Assembly: GCA_949825045.1 (NCBI GenBank)
Contig: OX463827.1
Location: 5,602,501-5,666,500, forward strand
Source of the DNA: Argyresthia goedartella
Taxonomy: Eukaryota > Arthropoda > Insecta > Lepidoptera > Argyresthiidae
Length of the DNA stretch: 64,000 nucleotides
Direction: 5' to 3'
Shown: in pieces, positions 1 through 10,270 of the stretch
Position numbering within the stretch: the first letter of the stretch is position 1
Layout of the letters: every line of letters starts with the position of its first letter
Translations under genes and position numbers: made by a program
The notes under the pieces: generated by a model
The model's input: the letters and a program-made list of their open reading frames with translations, nothing else
Told to the model about the DNA's origin: nothing
Database searches by the model: none

Positions 1-55
1 TAGGCATTAAAACTCTCGAGTGATATTATTATGAATGACTATTAGTCAATTAAAC
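1..55 (+). repeat. Dispersed repeat R1, partial copy at window edge
   Basis: The first bases (taggcattaaaactctcgag and on) match the distal part of a roughly 500-bp repeat found again near 37.5, 41.7, 52.7 and 56.2 kb. Only the tail module is inside the window, so the rest probably lies to the left. No coding potential is seen. Confidence 0.6.
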
Positions 56-369
56 TACTATTTTGCACAACTTTCGTAATTCTGTAGATAGCATTATTTG
101 ATGAATAATTGTTTAATCAAACCCATCTAGTCTGTAGACATAAGCTGTCTACAGACTAAATAACCCATTGTTTACAATATCGTAGGTATAGTAGGCGTTA
201 CAACAAGTTACCCATTTTTTCAATACGCGCACTTATAAGAGTTATGCGTGTGTAAAGCAGGGCGAATTTAACGAGATAAAGAATGTGAAGAAATTTTCAT
301 GGGTTTAAAACATTTTTATTTGAAGAAACTAAGTTTAAATTTTACACTTCGTATTCTAATCGTCGGCGT
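56..369. other. AT-rich spacer, no gene seen
   Basis: No supported ORF or recognised repeat. One short hairpin has 11-bp perfect arms, 129-139 and 147-157 (agtctgtagac / gtctacagact). Nothing else stands out. Confidence 0.4.
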
Positions 370-1015
370 TTGTATAAGACGAAGATCCCGACTGAACCGT
401 ATGGTCATAGCTTTACGAGAACTTTAAGGACGGGATCTCCTGCCTGCCTGCAGCATCTCAACATGCACCCGTCCTCCCCAGATGCTTTGTCTTTTTTCAT
501 TTTGCCTAGAGCGTACTCTTCATCTTCACTATCGTCGCAGCGCTCCACAGGTACTACCCTAGGATCCGCTGAATCTGGTGAGTCTGGTGTCGGTGATTTG
601 GAAGCATACAACTTTCCGTAAAAATCCTCAACTATCTTTATAATTTGATCCCGATCCGTCACAATGTTTCCGGCTGTATCCATAAGCTTGTTTATCTCAA
701 TTTTGTTTTTATTCAACTTCTTTTGGAAGCCATTGGGGCCTCTTTTGTCTTGGATGGTTTTGGCAATAGTTCTGGTATTATAATTTGCCCAGCGTCGTTG
801 CGGATTGCCTTTTTAATTGCCTTATTAATGATTTTAAGCTCTCTCAGGTCCAATGTGGAGCTGTTTTACATTTCTCTTCTTCGAGATATTCGAGACAGCG
901 CGCAGCGTCTCGGGAGTCAGTTTTGCCTATTTAGGTCCCAATTAATATGTTGGACTTCTTCCAGTAGTTCGAGAAGCCTTTTGTGGATACTCGGTGTCCT
1001 TGTATTGTATGTAGC
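370..1015 (-). mobile_element. RTE-like LINE remnant (linker between endonuclease and RT)
   Basis: Read on the minus strand, 405-716 gives a peptide containing DTAGNIVTDRDQIIKIVEDF, FYGKLYASK and KDKASGEDGC. This is the layout of the region just before the reverse-transcriptase fingers in RTE-type non-LTR retrotransposons. Upstream sequence to about 1015 continues in other frames, so at least one frameshift has occurred. Neither the endonuclease nor the catalytic RT motifs are present. A related - strand remnant covering the later RT lies at 39.2-40.3 kb. Assignment to the RTE group is by resemblance only. Confidence 0.6.
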
Positions 1016-1140
1016 CAGGGTCATTGTTTGTCATAATAACAACATACGAAAGAAACCTAATGGAACCAAAATAATCAAAGTATACTTGAGTCATAAAAAT
1101 CAGCCTTTTGCTTAAAATTGATTTGTCTTGAAGCCCCATC

Positions 1141-2349
1141 TTAGCCCCATTTGCTTACAAGTTTTACATTAGCCTTTGTATTCAGTTTTATATTATTTGC
1201 AAATCTGAGTCTCGACACAGTTAAATCAAGTAAAACTTGCAATTTTATCTGCACTCCTTCGTCAGCAACAGTTAAATAATCTTTTGATCGTAATACTCCA
1301 GTTTTGCTATTTAAATGTGAAGGAAACAGACCAAAATGTAATTCATTGGCTGACTCTCTCAAACTCATGTATTGCCACTTTGAAAGTTTAAGTGACACTC
1401 AAAGACCCAGTGCCTTTCCAGCTGAACATACATTTTTTACATTTAATCTGGACTGGACCTTATGGATATCTTCAGGATGTTTATCAAGATGGTCCAAAAT
1501 TCTGCTTACGCCTTCATTACTACTGTCCTTTAACCCCTTTCCGTTATAAGCAGGCAAATTTTTTATTTGGATTCGGACTTTATCAAAAGGGTTAAAGTTG
1601 AATATTTGGTGGGAATATATTTCCCCTAACCAGAAAAGGGTTAAAGTTATTACTGTTGACCTTAACAGTTCTTCTGGAGACAAGGAATTACTTAAAGTTT
1701 GCATAAGTCTTTTTGCCTTGAGCACAGTTCTTCGGAGTAAAGGAAGTGGAAGCTTTATGCACACTAGGAGATTTTCTATATTGTCAGATGGCTCACCGTC
1801 AATAAGATCAAAATGTACTCCTTTAGTAGCGAAGAAACTGGGCCATACTATGGGACTTTCTGACCACTGTTCGTTCTTTTTATGCATATGATCGAAATAA
1901 TTATTAGTAGCAGTACTACGTTTCATATTAGAAGTATACTTTCGGCAAAAATTCTGAGAAAATCAGTGTTTCTTCATTCAATTGCAAGCCAAGCTCCTGT
2001 TTTAGATCGCGAATATTTCAGAATTGTAAAGAACGATAGCTAGCACTGTTAGTGAACACTTGAAATTATTTATAAAGGCCATAACTTATATAAAAAATAA
2101 AATAATCTAATATTTTGCTGTAAAAGACCAACGATTAGAGTTAAAACTACAAAATATGTTGAAGGCTTGTAGGTTTATTAAAAAATGTATAAAATCAGAC
2201 TGAATAAGTCTATAGTAATAAGTTATAGTTATATAGTCAGACAATAGTAGTGTCTTATCTCTTTCAGAAATGTTAGGACAGCCTTTGCCATGCTCTGAGA
2301 TCAATTGAGGACACCTACATCTAGATAACGCAGCATCTATTTCACTCAT
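1141..2349 (-). pseudogene. Unrecognised gene or gene relic with one in-frame UGA
   Basis: I do not recognise the product. From about 1965 down to 1141 one minus-strand frame stays open for about 270 codons apart from a single TGA at 1399-1401; codons after the TGA still look protein-like and end at a normal stop. A plausible 3' splice site (ttctcag) lies just before NFCRKYTSN near 1965. A second open stretch starts at an ATG at 2347-2349 (MSEIDAALSRCRCPQLI) and could be the first exon, but its donor site is unclear. No transposon motifs are seen. It may be a host gene with a nonsense mutation, a pseudogene, or a sequencing difference. Confidence 0.35.
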
Positions 2350-2376
2350 ACAGTATGAACGAAATCACTGAGAATA

Positions 2377-2425
2377 TAATATTGTTTAAAAGTAATGGCT
2401 CAATCATTACTTTTAAACAATATTA
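2377..2425. repeat. 21-bp perfect hairpin
   Basis: Arms 2377-2397 and 2405-2425 are perfect reverse complements around a 7-base loop. It sits just upstream of the minus-strand ATG at 2349. It could be a small foldback relic or a regulatory stem; no function can be assigned. Confidence 0.7.
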
Positions 2426-2461
2426 CAAAATAATCATAACATTTAAATTTATTTAGTAATA

Positions 2462-3280
2462 ATGGTTATTGCACGCTGCTGTAGTCACATGCAGAAATAC
2501 CTGCAGCTTGGTCTACTCGAGGCAAAAAAATGGAGATCCTTGGTCAATCCCCGTATCAACAGCCATGACAGTCACCATGAGCTGATGTAATATCATTAAT
2601 AAATTATGTCTATGTATATGTTGATTCTCAGCCATGAGGAAACGTCAAGAAAGAAGAAATAATAATGCTTTTGCTTTAATGATTTATAATTTATAGAGCA
2701 AATTCAGTGGAGTTGCCAGAAGTACCTAAGTTCAGCTTTGTTTATCTGGAGAGGCGGGAAGTCTGGGACCATGTTATATATCTGGTGTTGGACACAAATA
2801 GCCGTAGATTAACAAAAAACAGCTTGAGCACTTTTAAGGCTTATTATAGAGCAAATTAGATATCACTTGATTTATTATTTTTATTAAATATTTTTTTTTC
2901 TCCAAATTATAATATTATAATTATTATAATTTCGAAATCCGTCCCACAGTGTGGCGCCGCAGCGAGAGCCTGCCAGGTCCTTCGCAGTGAACCAAATTTT
3001 GCACTTATGTACGGACCGGGAGTGAAGTGGCAGAATGCCAATGTGAGGATGGAAGATGAAGACTTACGCCGGCGACTCGCCAACCAGATCCTAACACAAA
3101 CTGTGCGTGATAATGATAAACCTTGTCTCTACCTCTATGTACCCACAGTCCTCCTAACAAGATGAGATCCCCTGCTTCACCCCATAACCGCCTATGGAAA
3201 TACCACCCCGAATTATGGCCAGACATCATTGGCATTCCTAATATAAAGAAGTTCATTAATCTAATTATAGTCAGTGATGA
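2462..3280 (+). CDS. Possible multi-exon gene, unrecognised
   Basis: Three or four plus-strand segments look like exons of one unknown gene. A first open stretch starts at the ATG at 2462 (MVIARCCSHMQKYLQLGLLE). A second follows a possible acceptor (tttatag) near 2698 and contains VPKFSFVYLERREVWDHV. A third follows cccacag near 2951 and contains EPNFALMYGPGVKWQNANV. Another cccacag near 3152 precedes a stretch with HNRLWKYHPELWPDIIGIPN. Codon choice and peptide composition look real, but donors are not convincing and the family is unknown. It lies head to head with the - strand segment at 2349, so a shared promoter is possible. Confidence 0.3.
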
Positions 3281-3455
3281 TTGTTTAATGTTGATTGTAT
3301 ATGCACTAGGTTCAAATCTTATTTTCTTACCTTTGTATGATGAGGGAAAGGTATATTATGTACTTCAGTCCTTATTTCAATAAGGACTATTTTGGGTTGT
3401 ATCAATTATACTAATGAATATGTAAGTAGGTTTGATTAACCCATTTAGACCTACC

Positions 3456-3471
3456 GTACCATATGTGGTAC
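3456..3471. repeat. Subterminal palindrome, piggyBac left end
   Basis: A 16-bp near-palindrome, gtaccatatgtggtac, begins 16 bp inside the left terminus and is followed by agta. Related copies at 3797-3812 and 5680-5695 carry the same flank, the right one in opposite orientation. Likely a transposase-binding site (inference). Confidence 0.65.
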
Positions 3472-3645
3472 AGTAACTTTGTAAAAATATTTCGGGATAC
3501 CCACATATTTCAAATATTTTATAACGATTGTGACAATCAGTTTAGACAGTTAGCTTAGCGTATAAAATATTATAAATACGTTTGTGCGAGTGGATTGCAT
3601 TATATTTTGGATATTATCCGGCAAAAACATAGAAAAATATTCACG

Positions 3646-5629
3646 ATGTCATCAAGAAGGTAAGTACTATCGTAATTATTCAAAATTCTATTGTTTCTAT
3701 GCATTGTTCTGATGATTAGGGTACAATAGATGTCATGCCTCTAACAAAATCTTTCTTTTGTTAGTTTTGTACAGTATGCTGAACCATAAACTAGGTGTAC
3801 CCTATATGGTACAGTAGGTTCATATATGAGCAAAATATGCGACAAAATGTAAGTTGAAAATTGTTTATATTTATTTTGTATATTGTTTCAGACCATTGAC
3901 TCTGCACGATATTGCAACAATCCTTGAGGAAGATGATGATACCAGCAACCAAGGGCAAGATTATGATATTTTTTTACTGCCACCTAACACAGCCAATGAT
4001 AATCAGACTGATGAAGACTCTGGCGAAGAAGATAACGTCAACATAAATAACCTGCCTCCTAGTTTGCTTCGAGCACCAGCTGAGCTTGCTGCATCTCCAG
4101 AAGAACGGGAACCTGATGATCAAGGGCAACAACTTGAAGGACAGGATAGTGAAGAAACACACGAACCCTTGCAAAAACGTTCCATGAAATATAGCTGGAG
4201 AAAACGAGACTTACAACCAAGACTTACCACTTGGAAACCTCTGTATCATGTTTCTCTTGAAAGAACTCCAATAGAATGGTTTTCTTTGTTTTTTTCTGAT
4301 GACGTGTTTGAGTTGCTAACTATTGAGACCAATAGATATTTAGCACGAAAACTTCTTGCTGCTGACGTCAAAATTGAAGAAATCAAGTGTTTGGTCGGAA
4401 TTTTGCTGGTCAGTGGCTACTCTCAAGTCAACAGAAGAAGAATGTACTGGGAAAATGCACCAGATTCCAGAAACTGCTTGATTGCTACAGCACTGTCTAG
4501 AGATAGATTCGCGTATGTATATGCCAACATTCATGTGGCTGATAATCTGAATTTAGATGGATCGGATAAATTTGCAAAAGTTCGTCCGCTACTAAAACTC
4601 TTAGCTGCAAAGTTCCTTGAGAATTGTCCGCATAAGGAGAACCATAGCATCGACGAGGCTATGGTGCCATATTTTGGTCGTCATGGCTGCAAGCAATTTA
4701 TTCGTGGAAAGCCTATACGGTATGGATATAAACTATGGGTTGGTGCTACTTCAGGAGGTTACATTGCATGGTTTGAGCCATATCAAGGCGCGTCTACATT
4801 TGCGAATGCCCGTTACTCTCAGCTTGGTCTCGGTGCAAGTGTAGTTTTGACGTATGCAGATCAATTAGCGCAGTAGGGATATGGTAAAGACTATCATCTT
4901 TTTATAGATAATTTCTTTACAGGCTTACCTTTGATCCACGAGCTGACTGAGAGGGGTTTTCGTATAACAGGGACTGTGAGGGAAAACAGGTGTGCAAAAT
5001 GCCCTTTATTGGGCAACAAAGAAGCGAAAAACAAAGAAAGAGGCTTTTACGATTATCGTGTGTCTGATGATGTCATAATTTGCAAATGGCATGATAACAG
5101 TATTGTCTCAGTATGTTCAAATGCAGTTGGTATAAATCCTGTCCACAAAACTGAAAGATATTCCCAGCAACTGAAAAAGAAAATATCTGTGTCTCAACCC
5201 CATCTTATCCATCAATACAATAAAAACATGGGTGGAGTAGATTTATCGGACCAAAACATATCTGCACTTCGCACTAGCATTCGAGGAAAAAAGTGGTACA
5301 TGCCTCTGATTCTTCATTGCGTTGATATGTCTGTACAAAATGCTTGGTTGCTCTATAGACACAATGGTGGCAATATGGATCTCCTAAACTTCCGACGTCG
5401 AATTGCAAATTCTATAATTGATGGCAATAAACAACGCGAGAAGCCAGGACCTAGTCAGCCATCTTCTGTAACCCATGACTCTCGATATGACGGCAAAGAC
5501 CACCTTGTCACTAAGCAAGAAAAACGAACCAGGTGTGGACAATGCCACAAACAATGTCCTACAAGGTGTATCAAGTGTGATATTGGTTTACATGTGGAAT
5601 GTTTTGTTATTTATCACACAAGAAAGTAA
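3646..5629 (+). pseudogene. piggyBac transposase, two exons, one premature TAG
   Basis: A DDD transposase that would excise and reinsert the element at TTAA sites. Exon 1 is 3646-3659, beginning MSSRR like many piggyBac proteins, with a strong AG|GTAAGT donor; exon 2 starts at 3892 after tttcag and restores the frame. An acidic N-terminal region is followed by the catalytic core: first Asp in SIDEAM (about residue 259), second in FIDNFF (344), third in GGVDLSDQ (455). A cysteine-rich tail (RTRCGQCHKQCPTRC) resembles the usual C-terminal zinc-binding domain. The only break is a TAG at 4874-4876 (codon 333), between the first and second Asp. About 582 aa otherwise, close to family length. It could be an allele, a sequencing error or a recent knockout. 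Confidence 0.88.
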
Positions 5630-5679
5630 ATAAAACTTTTTCATGGAACTCATATTTTTTGCATCTCTATTGTCCTACT

Positions 5680-5695
5680 GTACCATATATGGTAC
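5680..5695. repeat. Subterminal palindrome, piggyBac right end
   Basis: gtaccatatatggtac is a perfect 16-bp palindrome about 130 bp inside the right terminus and just after the transposase stop codon. With its flank it is the inverse of the left-end copies. Confidence 0.65.
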
Positions 5696-5904
5696 ACCCC
5701 CCTCTAGGCCCCCCACTCACAGATATATTTTTTTTATATTTTTACTGTAAACATAGGCTTCCCCTAACACGATTTTGTTGATAAAAATCAAGGTTTTTGA
5801 AAAAAATAATTATCGGTCTAAATGGGTTAATAAAGTCTTCAGTTTGTTTCTCACTGGCATTAAAAATCAGCAAGCAACCTCAGATCACAGAGACCTCTGT
5901 GGTG

Positions 5905-6040
5905 TTGCGGTTAAGGCTGTACCCAAGCGAGAGGTCCCGGCTGGAGAGGAATGTCTTGGATATCCCCGGGTCTTGGATGTTTACAAGTTTGTGACGTCAC
6001 CGTTTGTGGTTCTCATAACAAAGAGTACAGATCAGTTCAC
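5905..6040 (+). mobile_element. tRNA-derived SINE, family A, copy 1
   Basis: The tRNA-like head contains gcgagaggtcccggctgga, a decayed B-box, followed by the family body gggtcttggatgtttacaag and tgtgacgtcac. The same body occurs on the minus strand near 28.3, 31.1, 48.2 and 54.5 kb. Boundaries are approximate. Confidence 0.6.
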
Positions 6041-6498
6041 TAAAGGTGGCACGATCACTGTACTCACAGTAATGCTATTTCACTATACAGTATGTTTTAA
6101 AATGAATGGTTTTATTCTAACCTCGAAATAGGTAAACAATCACAACAACGGCGTTGATTAACATGTGACACAAACGCAAAAGATCACTCTATATTTAAAA
6201 GCAGTAGCAAAAGCAAAACAATAACTGTCTCTTTCATGCTCACAAGTTTGACCACGCGCAAGAGAGACACAACATGTTGAAGGTGCCAGCTTTTGTTAAC
6301 CGATCTGTATCTCCTTTATCACATATAAATGACAAGTCTTTCGCTGACTGCTATGGGAGCAGGGCATATGCGCAAAGGCCATGCCCAAGTGAGCCAGGTC
6401 AGTTTCAACAGCCACCTGGAATGGTCCCTGGAGGGGATGAGGTAACAGGGTATGTTGATGATGATTGTTTAATATTCAGTAGAAAAAATATAACCAAC

Positions 6499-6637
6499 CC
6501 AGGTCCTGTTTGGTGACGGACCAGCTCCAATTGTTGAATCCCCATTGTGTGTGACCAAAATTTATGAGTTGCAGCCTACGTCTTTCAGAGTCTTCTTCAT
6601 ATATTGTTGTATCCACCACAACCGGTACACTGTCCGG
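6499..6637 (-). CDS. Single exon-like segment, faintly RAD52-like
   Basis: On the minus strand an acceptor (aatttcag) is followed by an open segment of 46 codons ending at a possible donor (cctgg|gttggt). It reads smoothly and includes YEEDSERRRLQL and GFNNWSWSVTKQD. The second stretch resembles the G-Y/F-N-x-W-x-x-S-V-T-x-Q block of the RAD52 DNA-binding domain (established for that family); this is a short match from memory and may be chance. No neighbouring exons were found with confidence, so it could be an isolated exon, a retained fragment or part of a decayed gene. Confidence 0.3.
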
Positions 6638-6639
6638 CT

Positions 6640-7465
6640 GAAATTATAAAATTAACATTGAATTATAAAGTTAGTAACAGAAAAAATTGGGGGACATTAC
6701 CCCTGGACCTGTACGATATCTATAGCCAACAACAATTAGGTCAGAGTGTCGATAATGGGGCAGAAGCGAGGGTGTAAATGGAGCCGCGGGTGGATTCTAC
6801 GAAAAGTATTTAATTCCGTAATAAACTTTCCGCCCCCAACTTGACACACCATCCAAAATTTCATCATTTACAAATAATGAAGACTCTGGAAGCCATACAA
6901 ACCATTTTAATGTTACAGTTTGCCACGGGATAGCCTGGTTTCCTCTGCATGATGCATGCATGAACTATTCATGAAAATGGGCAACAGGGCGACCTCGTTA
7001 GTAAAAGTATCCTTATTTTTTTCACGCCACGGCACACCACGCGCTACGCTTAAAACTGATGTGATTTCCAATGCAAATTCAGCTAGTAATTCTGATTTTA
7101 ATTTTCCGCAAAAATAAATATTTGCAAAACTTGCCGTACATGTATTTGTAATTGTATTGACATTTCATTTTATTGAATGATTAAATGGGGGGACAGGAAT
7201 GCACGGCCCAGAAGCCCGGCCCCGGATGCGCGACCCCGATTAAATGTACTCTGTGATTGAATAATAGGTACAAAGACTATACGTAGTATCCATAGTCTGT
7301 GATGTGATTACGGTAAAAACTGATAATGTCGAAATGTACAACCTATATCAGTTTCCGTATCCGGCAACGTTAAAAAAGCTTTCCTTATTACAGCGCTAAA
7401 CAAGTGTAAGCTTAGTTCAGTAAAAATTTATCGCAATAAAACGTTTGTTTAATATTAAACCAGTC
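6640..7465. other. Non-coding stretch, nothing recognised
   Basis: AT-rich sequence with a few GC-rich patches (7195-7240) and many stops in all frames. No gene, tRNA or clear repeat boundary is seen. Confidence 0.35.
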
Positions 7466-7776
7466 ATGTGAGAGTCGAACTCGCGCACGAACAGTTCCGT
7501 ACCACCGTACAATGGTAGGGGAAATGTTGTTTACAAAGTTATTGGTGCGGCTACTTTCACACTCCATGTACGTAACCAGGTGCATTCATAAGTTTGTATG
7601 TGTTATTGAAAGAGTTGTTGTATGGGAGCCCCCTTAAATATTAATTTTATTCATATTTTTAGAATTGTTTGTTAAAGCGGCAACAGAAATACATCATCTG
7701 TGAAATTTTATCTGGCTAACTATCACGGTTCATGAGATACATGAGGTTCGGGTACGGAACCCTAAAAACGATTTCT
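7466..7776 (+). repeat. Dispersed repeat T (ends in ggtacggaaccc), copy 1
   Basis: Begins with gagagtcgaactcgcgcacg and ends with cgggtacggaaccctaaaaa. It shares long blocks (caccaataactttgtaa in inverse, gtatgggagcccccttaa, tatcacggttcatgagatac) with copies at 12.8-13.1, 28.6-29.0 and 55.0-55.1 kb. The family is very common in Lepidoptera (general knowledge). It has no ORF; gttccgtacc near the left and ggtacggaac at the right form an inverted pair. Confidence 0.75.
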
Positions 7777-7844
7777 AACAAAAATTGTGAACTAAAATTT
7801 ACTACCACCTAAGTCAAATTAAAAACTAAGTATCGAATAACCCG

Positions 7845-7985
7845 CCCCGCGCCACTCCAGGTGCAAATGTGCCCATAACACTAGCCGCATTGCCGCGCTG
7901 AATGGCTATGGCTAACCTTTGCGCCAGAAATGACCCGGAGCGAGGATCAAGACCTCTCTCTTGTAAGCGGCGCCCCACTTCCCTA
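7845..7985 (-). mobile_element. LINE ORF C-terminal fragment (tentative)
   Basis: Read on the minus strand it gives about 45 codons including DPRSGSFLAQRLAIAIQRGN and ASVMGTF, a pattern I associate with the C-terminus of lepidopteran non-LTR retrotransposon proteins. It is GC-richer than its surroundings. No RT motifs remain. Confidence 0.35.
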
Positions 7986-9211
7986 AAAAAGGTTTAAAGA
8001 GGTTTTAATATATTTATACCGTGAAATAGGGTTGCTTTGATTAATTTTAAAATTCAAATGCCCGTTACTCAGCCTATTTAAACTTAAAAAAATGAAAATA
8101 ATGCCACAGTGAATACTCAGCATACAGAGTAATATGGCGTGGTAAAAAAATGTCGCTTGTCCTTTCCTCGAAAAAAAAAGTTTTATGGCTTAACAACTTT
8201 ATACTTAAAACCGGGTTACTTTCAAAATTCAAAAATAGTTTATTTCCATAAGAAATACATAAGTAACATTTGGAGAATGTCAAATCTTAAACTAACACAT
8301 GTATAAAGCACAGGGAAATATAGAACTCAATTTGAATTCCGTCACCTCAATGTTTTAGATGCTGGAGGCAAAGAGGCGACTAGAAACCTCCAGCTTTATA
8401 CGTTATTTTTTACAGAATTGGAGCAAACAACTTCCCAAGCTTTCTTGTCTTCTACATGCAACATATAAAACACATAACAATTCTACATACATACTTTGAT
8501 ACCCATCCTTATTATAGTCGTTACTCATAGTAACACCTTACGGGATTTTAATATAAAAGAATAATTTAATTCCTCCTATTATTTATTTAATTTCAGAATT
8601 TTAAAGCTTTGTGTTGTGGGGTGACTTTGATTACAGGGGACATCTTTGATATCGTTTTAAAAAAGCCAATTTACTGTTTTTCACGTGTATATAGGTGTGT
8701 AATTTTGTGAAATCTAAAAAGCTAAATACGTTAAGAAATGAAATGAAATGAAATTTAGTTTATTTCACCAAATCATAAATTACAAAATTAAATGTCAGTC
8801 CTGGCAACTAAGCTAGGTTTTCACCTGTATTTTAGAAACCAGTTCCTCTCACATTATTATGGTTCATAAAAAAATGCTTACAATTATGTTAATTTCAAAT
8901 ATTGATAAAATATTTAAAAAAAATTGGTTAAGTTACCTTAATATAAATAGTAACTTAATTATTGTTAATAGGAATGAAGAAGAAGAAGCAAGAAACGTTT
9001 ATTCACAGCTGACGGAGGCGCATACAGTCAATAAGTTCAACCGCATACCAAAACCGTTATCGCGATTCGCCTCAGCAGCTGCAAAATGGCAGCTGACTCA
9101 GCATAATGCTATGGTGAAAACGCCTTAGCGCTGGTTTTCAGTCAGTGCCAGAATGTGTAATCTATTTTAACATGCATGATGAGTATTGATTAATGATAAA
9201 TATTATTTTTA
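7986..9211. other. Non-coding stretch with small repeats
   Basis: No gene seen. A short run of tgaaa-type units at 8738-8757 resembles the 3' microsatellite tail of a minus-strand LINE, but no coding sequence of such an element follows. A plus-strand ORF at 8859-9128 has ordinary AT-rich composition and no recognised domain. Confidence 0.35.
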
Positions 9212-9450
9212 TTAAGGAAAACAAACAGTTATTATAATGAATTTCGTTATTTTATGTATTGGTATATACAGTATGCATTGGTATGTATAAAACTTTCGCA
9301 CTGATAACACCTTAGTCTCAGCGTAGACGAGGTCAGTTGGGCGTCTGAAGGGCATACACATTAACACCTTAAGGACCGCTCTTTGTGCGCGCTCAACAGG
9401 CATCACATGTAGTTTTGCTGCTCCTCCCCAAGAGCTTATGCAGTAGCTGA
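9212..9450 (-). mobile_element. LINE RT thumb-region fragment
   Basis: The minus strand encodes SYCISSWGGAAK, VERAQRAVLKVL and RRPTDLVYAETKVLSVRKF. This matches the part of ORF2 of the full-length LINE at 22561-25563 that reads CICAWGGASKS and AERAQRAVLKVL. Only about 80 codons remain, with no ends visible. Confidence 0.75.
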
Positions 9451-9733
9451 CAATGCAAAGATGTCACGTTTATCATAAAAAATGTTTATTTGAAAATCTT
9501 AATACGTCTTTCATTTACAGCAATGTGATCAAAATGTTTAATTTGAATAAAATATCAGATTATAGTAACTTTCTCTCAACATTAAAAAAATGTGTAATCT
9601 TTTTGCAATGTAAAAAGACCTTAGAATAATAAATGGAGTTATTAATCTAAGCAAAAGCTTAGACCAATATCTCAAGTTATTATTATAAGGTCTTTTGTTT
9701 TAAACAATGAGATAAAATTCTTAAAAACATAAA

Positions 9734-9960
9734 TCAAAAGAGGTACGGAACCCTAAAAAAACATACAAATATAAACTTCTTACAAAAAACATCAGTTATA
9801 GCCTTTTCCCCGCTAGCTACATTTTGTAGGGTTTCCTCTACTTCAAGGTCAAGTTCAAGGTCAAGGTCAATGGCCACAAGGTCAATAAACTTTGAACGAT
9901 ATCTAACGTTAAAAAACAGCAATTTTATCGTTTCTCCACCCCACATACCCTAGGTACCGA
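9734..9960 (-). repeat. Repeat segment bounded by a ggtacggaaccc end
   Basis: The left edge carries aggtacggaaccctaaaaaa, the characteristic terminus of repeat T. The interior differs from copy 1 and contains the tandem tcaaggtca sites noted separately. A 70-codon minus-strand ORF here is rich in D, L and E because of those repeated units; I do not regard it as a gene. Confidence 0.4.
9843..9884 (+). promoter_or_regulatory. Cluster of nuclear-receptor extended half-sites
   Basis: tcaaggtca occurs exactly at 9843-9851, 9855-9863 and 9861-9869, with acaaggtca at 9876-9884. TCAAGGTCA is the known monomer site of FTZ-F1/SF-1 and ERR receptors. The cluster lies in repeat-like DNA, and a decayed inverse copy appears at 63117-63150, so it may travel with a repeat rather than regulate a gene. 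Confidence 0.35.
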
Positions 9961-10009
9961 ATGCTTGATATGGCGATTTAAAAAAAACTCGAAAACGAAT
10001 TATTTCCGA

Positions 10010-10100
10010 TGGTTCACGTATTTTGAAAACATCTATAAATCTACTAATAAAGATAGAAAAACTCAGCAAAAGCATCTGCAACGGCCGGCTTTCTAAAGTC
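10010..10100 (+). repeat. Dispersed repeat shared with 62370-62520
   Basis: The segment with ttttgaaaacatctataaat and gccggctttctaaag recurs at 62370-62520, where it forms part of a perfect hairpin. Two copies identify a repeat family; no ORF. Confidence 0.55.
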
Positions 10101-10197
10101 CTTCCAATCCAAACAAAATTGAGATGTCAAACTTTCTGGTTTCAACTTTTCCATCTATAATCATTCGTTTACTAGTCAATATAATCAATCTAAATCT

Positions 10198-10270
10198 CAT
10201 AACAAACTGCAACTTAGCGTCATGCCTTTTCCCATACGGGGTAGGAGAGGCACAATAGAGAATGTCGGTG
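10198..10270 (+). repeat. Dispersed repeat C, copy 1
   Basis: Contains ccttttcccatacggggtag and agaggcacaatag, shared with 36882-37020, which in turn shares gccgcagctatggag with 61195-61275. Probably a 3' fragment of a non-coding or LINE-derived repeat. Confidence 0.5.

Larger units (their letters stand above)
3440..5826 (+). mobile_element. piggyBac-family DNA transposon, nearly intact
   Basis: The element is flanked by TTAA at 3436-3439 and 5827-5830, the target duplication typical of piggyBac. Its ends are perfect 12-bp inverted repeats, cccatttagacc at 3440-3451 and the complement at 5815-5826. A 16-bp palindrome of the type gtaccatatatggtac lies near each end (3456-3471 and 5680-5695) and once inside (3797-3812). 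The transposase gene covers 3646-5629. Total length is 2,387 bp, usual for autonomous piggyBac elements. Intact ends and a single nonsense codon indicate a young insertion. Confidence 0.93.

Noticed and set aside
1399..1401. Selenocysteine UGA
   Set aside because: No SECIS-like element was evident, and Lepidoptera are reported to lack selenoproteins. A nonsense change is simpler.
6274..6516. Plus-strand 80-codon ORF as a gene
   Set aside because: It has a plausible middle part (PSEPGQFQQPPGMVPGG) but no supporting splice sites, no recognised domain and it overlaps the minus-strand exon-like segment at 6499-6637. Left undecided.
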